DNA from: Neelides folsomi
Lineage: Eukaryota; Arthropoda; Collembola; Neelipleona; Neelidae
Assembly: GCA_034687125.1 (NCBI GenBank)
Contig: JAQGBZ010000504.1
Span: forward strand, 1 to 38,456
Length of the DNA stretch: 38,456 bases
Direction: 5' to 3'
Part shown: piece after piece, positions 9,931-19,374 of the stretch
Layout of the letters: each line of letters starts with the position of its first letter
How positions within the stretch are numbered: position 1 is the first letter of the stretch
Notes under the pieces: generated by a model
What the model saw: only the letters and a program-made list of their open reading frames with translations
Database searches by the model: none
Told to the model about the DNA's origin: nothing
Made by a program: the position numbers and the translations under genes

Positions 9931-11351
9931 ATGCAGCCCCAGATGCAGAATCCCTTGCAGCCGCAGATGCAACAATCCGGGCCGCCTCCGCCCACCATGG
10001 ACCTCCGCCCAAACCACACAATTTACATCAACAACCTTAATGAGAAGATTAAAAAAGAAGGTTTGATAACTTCCAATTAATTCACTTACAAAATTTATTT
10101 CTCCAATGATGACTTCCATCCTTGCTCGCTTAGCTTTTGAATCCAAAAGCGGTGACTGACAAAACTGGCTCCCTTCTCGGTCCAGAGTGACCCTGGAGGG
10201 CTGAGACCCCTCAAATTAAATTAATGGTAATTAATTGTAATTAAGATGTTAATTTGGGTTATTTATTTTGTCAGAGCTGAAGAAAAGTCTTTATGCCATT
10301 TTTTCACAATTTGGCCCAATTCTCGAAATTGTGGCACTGAAGACATTGAAGATGAGGGGACAAGCGTTTGTCATTTTCAAAGAGATCAACAGTGCGACCC
10401 AGGCACTTCGATCCATGCAAGGATTCCCATTTTACGACAAACCGATGGTAATAAAATTATTAAAACATTAACGCTTTTTATTACAATATAGTTTGTTTAT
10501 TAAATTATTATCCATTATTAAACAATATTCCTTTTGTAGAGGATAAATTACTCCAAAACGGATTCAGATCTCATTGCGAAAATTAAAGGAACTTTCATGG
10601 AGAGACCCAAGAAATTAAAGGACGATAGCAAGAAGAAGAAGAAGCCGAAAGAGACAAAAGTAATCTCACAAATTCACAACAAATATAATAAATGATGAAA
10701 AGTTAATTTTTCCTTCATTTACTGTTAAATATTTACACCGAAATAATAAGGTTTATTTATTCGCTTATTTCAGAAACCCACGGCTCAGCCAGCAATGATT
10801 GGAGGTTACGGAATACCGATGCACGCAGGTAAATCCAAATGCAATATGAAATAAATATTATTTATACTTTAATTTATTTATTTATATACTAAAATTATAC
10901 TTATATAAAAAAATATTTAATGGTTTAAACTGTTGAATTTAACAAATTATGTTTTGGACCAACAGCACCAATGGGACATATGGGAGAACAACCACCAAAT
11001 CAAATTCTGTTCCTTACGAACCTCCCAGAAGAAACAACCGAAGTTATGTTGCAAATGCTTTTCACACAGTAAGCCAAAAAATATTCAATTTAATCAGCAT
11101 TTTATTAATTTTAACAATTGATTATTTTAGAAATGACGATTCGAAACTTTTATTCATTTATTAAACACATTTTGATCATTTTCTTTTATAGATTTCCAGG
11201 TTTCAAAGAAGTCCGGTTGGTTCCAGGCAGACACGACATTGCCTTTGTTGAGTTCGAGAACGAGTCGCAGTCGACGGCGGCCAAAGAAGCTCTCAACGGC
11301 TTCAAGATCACGCCAAGTTACGCGATGAAGATCAATTTCGCAAAGAAATAA
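9931..11351 (+). CDS. snf: U1A/U2B''-type spliceosomal RNA-binding protein (snf)
   Basis: Exons 9931-10060, 10275-10447, 10540-10659, 10774-10828, 10966-11068 and 11192-11351, all phases matching, give 246 aa. The first RRM carries RNP2 IYINNL (residues 31-36) and RNP1 RGQAFVIF (71-78), with the diagnostic [20 protein letters not shown] and [13 protein letters not shown] stretches. A lysine-rich linker ([13 protein letters not shown]) and a Met/Pro/Gly segment follow. A second RRM from about residue 170 has [13 protein letters not shown] and ends INFAKK. Known role: binds U1 snRNA stem-loop II and/or U2 snRNA stem-loop IV in the nucleus. One protein does both jobs in Drosophila, two paralogues in vertebrates; whether this gene is the only copy cannot be judged here. 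Odd: an N-terminal Met/Gln/Pro-rich extension of about 22 residues before the first RRM. An in-frame stop upstream supports the chosen start. Confidence 0.96.
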
Positions 11352-11785
11352 AACCACTCTTTTCCATTCACTGTTTATGTCACCTAAATATTTATGTTTT
11401 TTGTAAATAACACTAATTATATTCAGATTTCCCCCTTTGACTTATAATGAAAATAATGATTATTATAAACTTCAATATCTTTTTGATAATTAGTTAAAAT
11501 TTCACGAGTAGCTTTTAATTGTGAATTTGTCAATTCTGAAGCTAAATAAACTTTTTTCATATAAACCAACAAGTCTCAATTTATTAATTATTAAAATGCA
11601 TCCTTATACGTAAATCCAATACATTTTAATAAGTCAATAATTCATTTAGGTAAATCATTTTTATTAGCTTACAATTGTCACACTCTCAATTCTTTTCAAA
11701 TAAGTAACATCCGAAATATTAAAAATTATGCAGAAGTGTATTGTTTGAAGCATTTAACAATAAGAGATCAGATCAATTAAATGAT
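11352..11785. other. convergent 3' flanks of snf and PSMG3-like gene
   Basis: AT-rich, with no coding potential apparent. A TTTATT near 11659 gives AATAAA on the minus strand and could serve PSMG3 polyadenylation. Confidence 0.5.
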
Positions 11786-12169
11786 TTAATTCCAACTTTG
11801 ATTTTTCTCTGGGACGAATGGAATGAGCATTTTTTGAATTTGGGTCGAAAGACTTTTGATTGATTCCTTGTCGGTTGTTTTAAGAGCGAGGCTGAAGAGG
11901 ATTGGGATGTTGAGCGGAACTATGGCCGCGATGAACCGAGCAGCCAAAATGAGTTCAATCTTCTCCACTCCGAACAACACTTTGACATCAAACTCTGCCT
12001 CGGCACCTTCAAACTCCTCGACGATGACTTCTTTCTCCACTTGGATCAAAGTCCCCGGATTACCCGAATATTCCGAAATGAGGATGAACAACTTGTTGGC
12101 GTATTTGTGAATGCAAATGTCAAAAGATTCGAATTTGGCCGTCACGCTCTTCAAATTCGACATTGTCAT
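11786..12169 (-). CDS. PSMG3: proteasome assembly chaperone 3-like protein
   Basis: Single coding exon of 127 aa from ATG 12169. A second Met is two codons later. The core (KLFILISEYSGNPGTLIQVE, then FDVKVLFGVEKIELILAARF and PILFSLALKTTDKESI...) follows the PAC3/PSMG3 pattern of a small alpha/beta fold with a GT-L-Q strand and a conserved LLG-E-hydrophobic segment. The length is close to that of PSMG3 (about 120 aa). Known role: with PAC4 it chaperones assembly of the 20S proteasome alpha-ring in the cytosol. A probable 5' UTR intron lies just upstream on the minus strand: acceptor TTTAG|TC at 12178-12179, donor G|GTAAGA at 12271-12270, with a short non-coding first exon beyond it. The gene is head-to-head with TP53RK. 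The identification rests on pattern similarity only, since the family is poorly conserved. Confidence 0.78.
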   Translation of the reverse strand: MTMSNLKSVTAKFESFDICIHKYANKLFILISEYSGNPGTLIQVEKEVIVEEFEGAEAEFDVKVLFGVEKIELILAARFIAAIVPLNIPILFSLALKTTDKESIKSLSTQIQKMLIPFVPEKNQSWN

Positions 12170-12561
12170 TTTGGTGACTAAATAAAGACAGAGTTAATAA
12201 AATTATTTGATGAAATTAATTTAAATAAAATTACATTTTTAATTATTAATTGAGGAATTATTTGATCTTACCAACAAATGTAAAGTACCAATATAACTGC
12301 CTCTAATGTTAATTAATTAAATTCAAATACCATATTAATACATTTAATCAGAAATTAACTTTAATTTTAATAAAAGATTATCCGGCACAAGATTCGTAGC
12401 TTTTGGACTTGTCTCGATTTGATAAATTCGACTAAAACAATTCTCTTTCGATATATGTTTGAAGCCAAGAGCGGGCTTCTTCACAGTAAATTCCTTTTTT
12501 CCCATTCTCTTCTCATTCCAATTCCACATGGTCGTTAAATTAATTTCAATTGAGATTCATA
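12170..12561. promoter_or_regulatory. shared divergent promoter region of PSMG3-like and TP53RK genes
   Basis: Only 392 bp separate the two start codons. Part of that is a PSMG3 5' UTR exon and intron, so the common promoter is probably within about 12300-12550. No TATA box clearly positioned for either gene stands out. The arrangement itself is the evidence. Confidence 0.5.
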
Positions 12562-13545
12562 ATGAAAATTGAGATTTTTAAACAAGGAGCTGAAGCTCGA
12601 TTATATTTGTGCAAATTCCAAGGAAGGGATGCTGTGATTAAAGAAAGATTCAGTAAGAAATATCGCCATCCCAATTTAGATGAAAGATTGACGAAGGAAA
12701 GAGTCAGAGGAGAACTTCGTGGAATTTTGAGATGCAAAGCAGTTGGTAATTTTTTTTAATTTTCATTTAATTCAACTATAATATTTACACATTATTATAT
12801 TATTACTTATTACTATTACTGTTATTACTCTCATTACAATTAAAATGTTAATATGCAATTTATTTAGGGATCAGAACTCCTGCAGTATTTTTTGTTGATA
12901 ATAAGAAAAATTCCATTTGTATGGAATTGCTTAAAGATGTTGAGACGGTCAATCTCTACATAACAAATATTCTTCAAGTGAGAATTTAAAATGATTTAAT
13001 TAAATTAATATAATTTTAAATAATTGTATTTTAAAATTAATTTAATTACGTAGCAATTATTTTTATTTTACATAATACAGATTCTAAGCACTTATTTACT
13101 AATTTATGATAAGGTACTTCTACATAATAACTTATTTTTAATTTTTTATAAATAATCAAAGGGGAGCGAAGAAAGTCGAAAAGAAACCGAGCTTTGTTTG
13201 CTCGCAGAAGAAGTTGGAAAAATGGTTGGGACGATGCACGGAATTGATCTCATCCACGGTGACCTCACGACCTCAAATATCCTCGTGACCAAAAACGGCC
13301 CTCGACCCCAACTCACTTTAATTGACTTTGGCCTGTGCCATGTGGAAAAAAGTAACGAAGACAAAGCAGTGGATCTTTACGTCTTAGAACGCGCTTTATT
13401 GTCAACTCATGCGGACAATCTCCCGTCATTCTTTCCCACATTGCTGGAAGCGTATAAGAAGACACATGGAGCAAAAGGAAAAGAAGTTTTAAATAAACTC
13501 GACGATGTTCGACTTCGAGGAAGAAAAAGAACAATGATTGGATAA
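12562..13545 (+). CDS. TP53RK: TP53-regulating kinase / Bud32 (KEOPS complex atypical kinase)
   Basis: Exons 12562-12745, 12868-12977 and 13162-13545, with matching phases, give 225 aa, the usual compact size. It begins with KQGAEARLY instead of a Gly-rich loop, as in all Bud32 proteins. K27 (AVIKERF) is the ATP lysine and E51 (RGELRGILR) the helix-C glutamate. HGDLTTSN (residues 130-137) holds catalytic D132 and N137. DFGL (153-156) is the metal-binding motif. KAVDLYVLERAL and a C-terminal RGRKR are Bud32 signatures. Known role: subunit of KEOPS/EKC, needed for N6-threonylcarbamoyl-adenosine on ANN-decoding tRNAs, acting as ATPase/kinase. An in-frame TAA at 12541-12543 upstream fixes the start. 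A polyadenylation signal AATAAA lies at about 13614. No key residue is missing. Confidence 0.96.
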
Positions 13546-13883
13546 AACAAATCCAATTAGCTTTTTCACCAACTCTAAATAATAATTCAAAAATTTTTTT
13601 GTTAAGTGTCAAAAATAAATTTTAATTAATGATTCGTCATTTAATAATATTCATAAATTAAATAATTATAAAAGTTTCCCAATTTAAGATTTCTTAATTT
13701 ATTTATTGGAATTTTATTGAAATAAACACAGTGAAATCTTATGCTTAATTTTGTAGATTTTTTTTTATTAATGTTGATAATTTTAAACTTGTTACAAACA
13801 ATATAATTTATTGTAAAAGCTTATGAAATTTTCATATTACAATTTGCTCAAAATTGTAGTTTTTTATCACATTATGGAAATGA
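13546..13883. other. convergent 3' flanks of TP53RK and DHRS4-like gene
   Basis: AT-rich. It contains AATAAA on the plus strand (about 13614, for TP53RK) and TTTATT on the plus strand (about 13763; AATAAA on the minus strand, for the DHRS4-like gene). Nothing else is seen. Confidence 0.6.
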
Positions 13884-15186
13884 TTAAAGTCGAGCGTTCA
13901 TTCCACCAGCTACAAGGAAATTCTCTCCTGTGATGTAAGAAGCATCGTCTGAGCACAAAAAAGAAACCATCCCACCCATTTCATCAGGTTCAGCAATTCG
14001 GCGAAGTGGAATAGTTTCAAGTGCCTTTTCTAAAATCTCAGGATTCTTCACAAGCTATCAAAATAATTAACAAAATATCATTAATTCATCTTTAACAATT
14101 CATTAACCATTGAACAAAATTGTTTAATTAAAAAGAATTTTAATTAAATAATATTTAAATCTTGATCTTGATTTTATTTGTTTCTTACAGCTGATGCAAA
14201 TTTTGTGTTAACAATTCCAGGGCAAACGCAATTAACTCTTATGTTGTCAGCGGCCAATTCTTGTGAAACAACTTTGGTCATTCCAAGTAATGCAGTTTTG
14301 CTAATGGAATAAGCTCCGAGAGCCTGATAAAAATATGTAAAGATAATATTAAAAATGCTAATCATAATCTGTTGAAATAGTTAATTAAACATTTTAATTT
14401 TAATCTAATTACCGGTAATCCTTGAAATCCTGCAATAGATGAAATGTACACGATTGACCCTCCACTTCTTTTGATCAAAAATGGATAAACTTCTTGTGTG
14501 AGCATCATTGCAGCTTTCACATTAATCTCAAAGATTTTATCCCATGCGTCTTCAGGACACTTAAAATAATATTTAAAATGAGAAAAGGTTATTCCTAATT
14601 GTTAATTATTTATAAGATAAGCGATTTAAATATATTTTTATTTAATAAAATTGACTTACATCCATGACAGATCCAAAGACAGGATTTGTGGCAGCATTTG
14701 AAATCAGAATGTCAATTCCTCCAAACCCTTCTTCTGTCTTTTGAAGCAAATTAAGTCGATCTTCCTTTTTCCCCACGTGGCAAACAATTCCTTGGACTCT
14801 TTCTTTGGTCAATCCTTCTTTTTCAAGAGCGGCCAAAGCGGAAATGACATTTTTTTCTTTTCGGCTGCTCAACATGACCTTTGCACCGTCCTTGACCAAT
14901 TTCTTCACAATTGAGAGACCAATTCTAAATATATAAAAAAATCAATATTTTTTAATTTAATTAAATTATTTAAATCTTCTACGCTAAATATTAATTCAAA
15001 TAATTTAAATTAATATTACGAATATTATTACTGTAATGTTAATTACCCATCAGTAGAAGCAGTAACAATTGCAACTTTTCCATTCAACTTTCCAGAAAAA
15101 TTCGACATTTTTGGAATTGTGGAAGAAAATGTTCTTGTAGCGAGTCGAGGTAAATTAATTGGTCTTATTAATTTGATCATCACCAT
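13884..15186 (-). CDS. DHRS4: DHRS4-like short-chain dehydrogenase/reductase
   Basis: Minus-strand exons 15186-15047, 14924-14660, 14559-14413, 14323-14189 and 14054-13884, with all phases matching, give 285 aa. It is a classical Rossmann-fold SDR. TASTDGIG (residues 42-49) is the NADP(H)-binding loop, in the DHRS4-typical form. ISNAATNP follows strand 4. N147, the SS pair at 175-176, Y189 and K193 form the Asn-Ser-Tyr-Lys active site. The end, VAGGMNARL, resembles the DHRS4 tail. Known role: NADPH-dependent carbonyl/retinal reductase of peroxisomes (and mitochondria for some forms). The C-terminal ARL fits the PTS1 peroxisome signal. The first 27 residues (MVMIKLIRPINLPRL...) are basic and hydroxylated, with no acidic residue, like a mitochondrial presequence. 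A second in-frame Met at residue 27 would give a form without it. Confidence 0.93.
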
Positions 15187-15927
15187 TATTGTTTGAGCAA
15201 TATAATTTTAATAATAAATTAATATTATCAATAAACCTTTGAATTATTTCTCAATTGTTTTTATTATCATCATTTAAAGAATGATTATGTGATACTTGAA
15301 GTTATATCAAATTGACCACTTTAAAACTTTTTACGTTGATGAACCTTGGTACATTTATTCTAATATGTGTTTATAATATTTGTATAAAGTATTAACATCA
15401 AGTGTTATCAACTTTATTCGATTAATCTTTAATTTGATAAAAAGTTCGACTCGCACTCGCCTATTCGGTTCACTTGTAAATGAGGCGAAGTTTAGCGAAG
15501 AAGAAAATAAAAACTTGAAGTTGAGACTATGTATTACAATATGCAATATATTAATATGATTAGGGTTTTATTTATTTGATATGGATTTTTGATTTAAATT
15601 ACTTTTGTATCAATTTTTACAATTAATAATAAAAAAATGAAGGTTATATAAATATGATTATTTATTGTGATTTTTAAATTATTATTAAAATATAGGTATT
15701 ACATTGTTATATGTATATGAATTACATAGAAAATTGTAAGTTTATTTAACCTTAAGCAATATCATTAATTATGTAATAAGTGTTTTAACTTATCAATATG
15801 TCAAAGTAATTACAATAGACTTTTCTTTATTAAATAAACCTAGACACTTACAAATTTATTAATTACATGTTTCATATCTATTACGACAAATTATAAGGAC
15901 TCTTAATTTATAAATAACAAAAAAATA
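15187..15927. other. AT-rich intergenic region
   Basis: Lies between the 5' end of the DHRS4-like gene and the 3' end of the IR-like gene. No coding sequence or structured element is seen. The open frames are short and AT-driven. Confidence 0.6.
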
Positions 15928-18045
15928 TTAATAAAATACATTTTCAAAAATAAACAGTATCATAGATAATGTGATAAATGTTAAAAAAATGACAAAGATA
16001 CTCAAAATATTTTTGAGTTTTAATGATTTTGATGGATTCAAAAATGCAAAATAATTTTTATTTTCCTCTGTCAATTCGTATCTGTATCCTTTGGGGTAAA
16101 TTCTTTTACTTTTTGAAAATGGAACAAATAAGTCAATTTTTAATACTAACTCGTTGAAGTAGAATAACCTTTTTTCATTTAATGCTTCTGATTTCCAATA
16201 TTGTAATAAACCCCCTTCATAAATCTTTCCAAAAGTCCAAGAAATCAACGGAAAGAAAATATTATTTTCAAATCTCCAATTATACCTTAACTGAATTGAC
16301 TTGTCAACAATTTTACTTCTTAAGTAAAATGTATCATAAGTATATTGATTTAAAATAAGTTCAAAAAGTTCAATCCTTTCTATAAAATCCACAATGACGA
16401 AATTTTCCAAAGGATTGAATGATCGTTCTTTGTAAATCATATTTACTGTATTCCCAATAACGTCTTCAGATATGATCTTATTTTTTGTCCGTAAATTTAA
16501 AATAAATTTCAAAATATCCTTTTCATGAATGGGATAAAATGCAACAGTGTCGTTCGATTTACTAGAAAGAGATTTGTTCAATAAAAATTTGTTAAAATAC
16601 TTAAAAGTTGAATCAAGATTGCGTAAAGTAAAATAATTCTCAATAATAAAAAAAATTTTAAATGGGAATGATGTTGTTATTTTATAAATTTCAGATTTAA
16701 AAAGAATGTCAAAATTTTGAGGAATTTCTGGATCTGGGTTTTTAGAAATAAAGGAATACAATTTCCCTTTATAACTGTTTGAAATTATGAGAGCTATTAA
16801 TTGCAATATTGCAAATAAAAACATAAATCCAAAATAGCAGTTTTGCTTCATGTTTTGGCTTTGCTCAATTAAAATAAAAATGGCAATTGCTGTGAAATTC
16901 TTTACATCATATCTGAACAAAAAATTAATTACAATTGTTGTTATTAGTAACAAAAATAACAAAACGATTAAACATAGCCATAATGCAAAATTGAATGGTT
17001 TTATAAGGCCAAACCAGTAGAAATAATTTTTATCAATAATAACTAAATATGAAAAATATTCATCACTTTCAGAATATATAATTGAAGATTTTTTTATAGT
17101 TGAATTTTGAAAAAAATCTTCAATTTTGTCTCTTTTTGGCATGAAATTGAAATGACCCAATATATAAAATTCCCTAACCAGAACCCTACTTATGGTTACA
17201 TTCAATTGTTGAAAAATTGTATATATTAATTTTTCGTGTTCGAGCTTGTTAATACCTAAATAGGAAATTGTCTCTTGATCGTAATTTATTCTAATCAAAT
17301 ACTCATTATGTATTAATCTATAAAAGCTTTGGTCCCACGATTTGCTCATTCTTTTAATAATTCTGAAATTATTTCCTTTGATTTCCTCATACAAATATTT
17401 CTTAAGTTCCTTCCACATAGTCTCTATTCTTCCTTCATTCTGCATATAAATATTTTTTTCATATAAAGCTAAACATTTGACACACATCATTTGAAAATCA
17501 TTTGAGGGAGAGAATCCAACTGATATATAATATTTTGTTACTATACTGCTTCTCGTCTGCTTAATAATAAAATCAACCATTAAATTGAAATATTTTGTAT
17601 CGTCTAAACTTAATTGACCCACAACAATAGTAAATGTTGGATCGAATGGAAATAAATTTGAATATAATGAATATCGCCTAAATTTTAAATAAAACATACT
17701 ATTTGGTACAGTAACGAGCTTACATTGGCATAAAGACCATTTGGTAATGTAATATCTAAATTCCGAAACTTTATATCTGTAATTGTTTTCGTAATCCAAA
17801 AGAACAACAGGAGTTTGAAGATGTTGGACATATTGCAAATAATTATTAAAAATTGTATTGGAATTTTCATCAGGATTATCTTTTTTATCATATAAAATGT
17901 GTGTAATGCAAGTTTCAAATACACTTTTCATATTTATTGACACATTTTCATATGAAGCTCTCTTGTGCTTCACCAATCTCAATCCAAAAGTGGGCAAAAC
18001 AAAAACTAAAAATATTGCATTTTTATAGATATAATATTTCCACAT
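15928..18045 (-). CDS. divergent ionotropic receptor (IR)-like ligand-gated channel, intronless
   Basis: One uninterrupted 705-codon ORF. Residues 1-24 look like a signal peptide (IFLVFVLPTFG core). Residues 25-300 are a divergent extracellular region without a recognisable iGluR amino-terminal domain. A membrane segment lies at about 353-377, a short pore-like hydrophobic stretch at 384-394 and a membrane segment at about 404-423. This last runs into SNSYKGKLYSFISKNPDPEIPQNFDIL (423-447 or so), the region after M3 where divergent IRs have SxxY...L and the second ligand-binding half. EGGLLQYW (610-617) matches the G-LL-W segment that precedes the last helix. A final membrane helix spans about 680-702. 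The topology S1-M1-P-M2/M3-S2-M4 is that of arthropod IRs. Role by family: chemosensory cation channel in sensory neurons, ligand unknown. AT-rich codon use and the lack of introns contrast with all large neighbours. Confidence 0.85.
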   Translation of the reverse strand: MWKYYIYKNAIFLVFVLPTFGLRLVKHKRASYENVSINMKSVFETCITHILYDKKDNPDENSNTIFNNYLQYVQHLQTPVVLLDYENNYRYKVSEFRYYITKWSLCQCKLVTVPNSMFYLKFRRYSLYSNLFPFDPTFTIVVGQLSLDDTKYFNLMVDFIIKQTRSSIVTKYYISVGFSPSNDFQMMCVKCLALYEKNIYMQNEGRIETMWKELKKYLYEEIKGNNFRIIKRMSKSWDQSFYRLIHNEYLIRINYDQETISYLGINKLEHEKLIYTIFQQLNVTISRVLVREFYILGHFNFMPKRDKIEDFFQNSTIKKSSIIYSESDEYFSYLVIIDKNYFYWFGLIKPFNFALWLCLIVLLFLLLITTIVINFLFRYDVKNFTAIAIFILIEQSQNMKQNCYFGFMFLFAILQLIALIISNSYKGKLYSFISKNPDPEIPQNFDILFKSEIYKITTSFPFKIFFIIENYFTLRNLDSTFKYFNKFLLNKSLSSKSNDTVAFYPIHEKDILKFILNLRTKNKIISEDVIGNTVNMIYKERSFNPLENFVIVDFIERIELFELILNQYTYDTFYLRSKIVDKSIQLRYNWRFENNIFFPLISWTFGKIYEGGLLQYWKSEALNEKRLFYFNELVLKIDLFVPFSKSKRIYPKGYRYELTEENKNYFAFLNPSKSLKLKNILSIFVIFLTFITLSMILFIFENVFY

Positions 18046-19374
18046 ATTTATTTACAATTTAATTCCTATTTGAGATTTGAGCCTTATTTTAAAATTTGAT
18101 AATTAAATTAAATGTTTAATCAGATTTCCAAAAAAAATTTATGCAATGTTGACCTAGTAACCAACTTAAATATAAAATAAAATCTCTAACCAAGCAATAA
18201 TAAATTTCAAAATATTATAGTAATTATAAATCTAGAATAACGTTCCTTTACAATTTCTTACAATAATTATAATTCTATTATAAATTGCTTTTGGTTATAT
18301 TTCTTTTTAATATTGCATTGTATCATTTATTCATAATAAATATTTAATTTTAACAATAATTTATTTAAGATCTATGGAACAATTATCCCAATGATTGTTA
18401 TTTTGAGTGTCAGAATATGTACATAAACAATTTTATCTAAACCTACAATATAAATTTACATAAATACTAAATTATAATTCATTTCGTTTTAATTTTTTAA
18501 CATTCACTTCATTTTAATATTTTAACATTCATTTCATTTAAACTTTTTAACAATCATTCCTTTTTAAACATTTAATATTGAATTTATTATTATATTGTAA
18601 TATTTATACTCATTTTAAATTAAATTCATCACATTTTTCTCAGCATTGTTTGTGTATGTGATTAAAAAGGCGTAAAGGTGTTAAGCCGGGAGGGTTTTGG
18701 TCCACAACGTGGTGAAAGCCATCGCCCTTCCATTTCATGTGTGTGGAGTTGTGAAATTGTGTCAGGAGAATCCCCGTGAAAAGATCGATGGGCGAACGCA
18801 TGCGGTGAGGGAAAGGAGGGTTGAATCAATAGGGCACTTCTCCCCACCACCAGGATAAGAGTTGGCCTCCCTTTAATTCTTCTTTATTTATTTAAAAGTA
18901 GAGTTAAACTCACATTAGCTCACCACACGTCTCAAGAAATGGGGGAAGGATAGAAAGGACTTTTAATTCTCAAGAGATACAAACAGAACAAATACGCCGA
19001 TTTGACCACAATTCTCATTCCAATTTCATAGAACTCCTTTCCACTAAAACCCAGCCGACTCTTATCCAAAGTAAGTTCATTTACTAACTTTATATTTTAA
19101 TTTCCAGCTAATATTTAAAATTTATTTAATTTTTACACAATATTACACAATTTCAAAACTTTAAATTTTTAAATACTGTTTAAATCAAAGATTTAATTTG
19201 AAAGATTCGATGATTTTGATGAGAAAAAAACATGCGCTTTTGATTCATATGCAACACATTATATAATACACGTTTTTATCTGCATAATGAATGCACCCGT
19301 GCGTCATTAAACGTTGTCTCGTTTTATAGTCTTAAATGAATTAATAATTTTTTTATTTTCTTTGCAGGGTGAAG
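18046..19374. promoter_or_regulatory. divergent upstream region of IR-like gene and VGLUT, with VGLUT 5' UTR exon
   Basis: The part next to the IR-like gene (18046-18650) is very AT-rich and contains a 25-bp tandem repeat. About 18660-19070 is much less AT-rich and probably holds the VGLUT promoter and first, non-coding exon. A strong donor CCAAA|GTAAGT lies at 19070/19071, and the acceptor TTTGCAG|G at 19361-19367 is seven bases before the VGLUT ATG. The transcription start cannot be fixed from sequence. Confidence 0.6.
18477..18576. repeat. 25-bp degenerate tandem repeat, four units
   Basis: Units start at 18477, 18502, 18527 and 18552, each of the form ATTCATTTCATTTTAAxxTTTTAAC, with several changes and the last unit most diverged. 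It lies about 430 bp upstream of the IR-like start codon. No function can be inferred. Confidence 0.8.

Noticed and set aside
12344..12529. Minus-strand 61-codon ORF in the PSMG3/TP53RK gap
   Set aside because: No domain is seen, and it overlaps the presumed promoter region; it is probably chance.
18662..18850. Minus-strand ORF in the VGLUT upstream region
   Set aside because: Less AT-rich sequence makes open frames likelier; the product has no family features and the region looks like promoter or 5' UTR.
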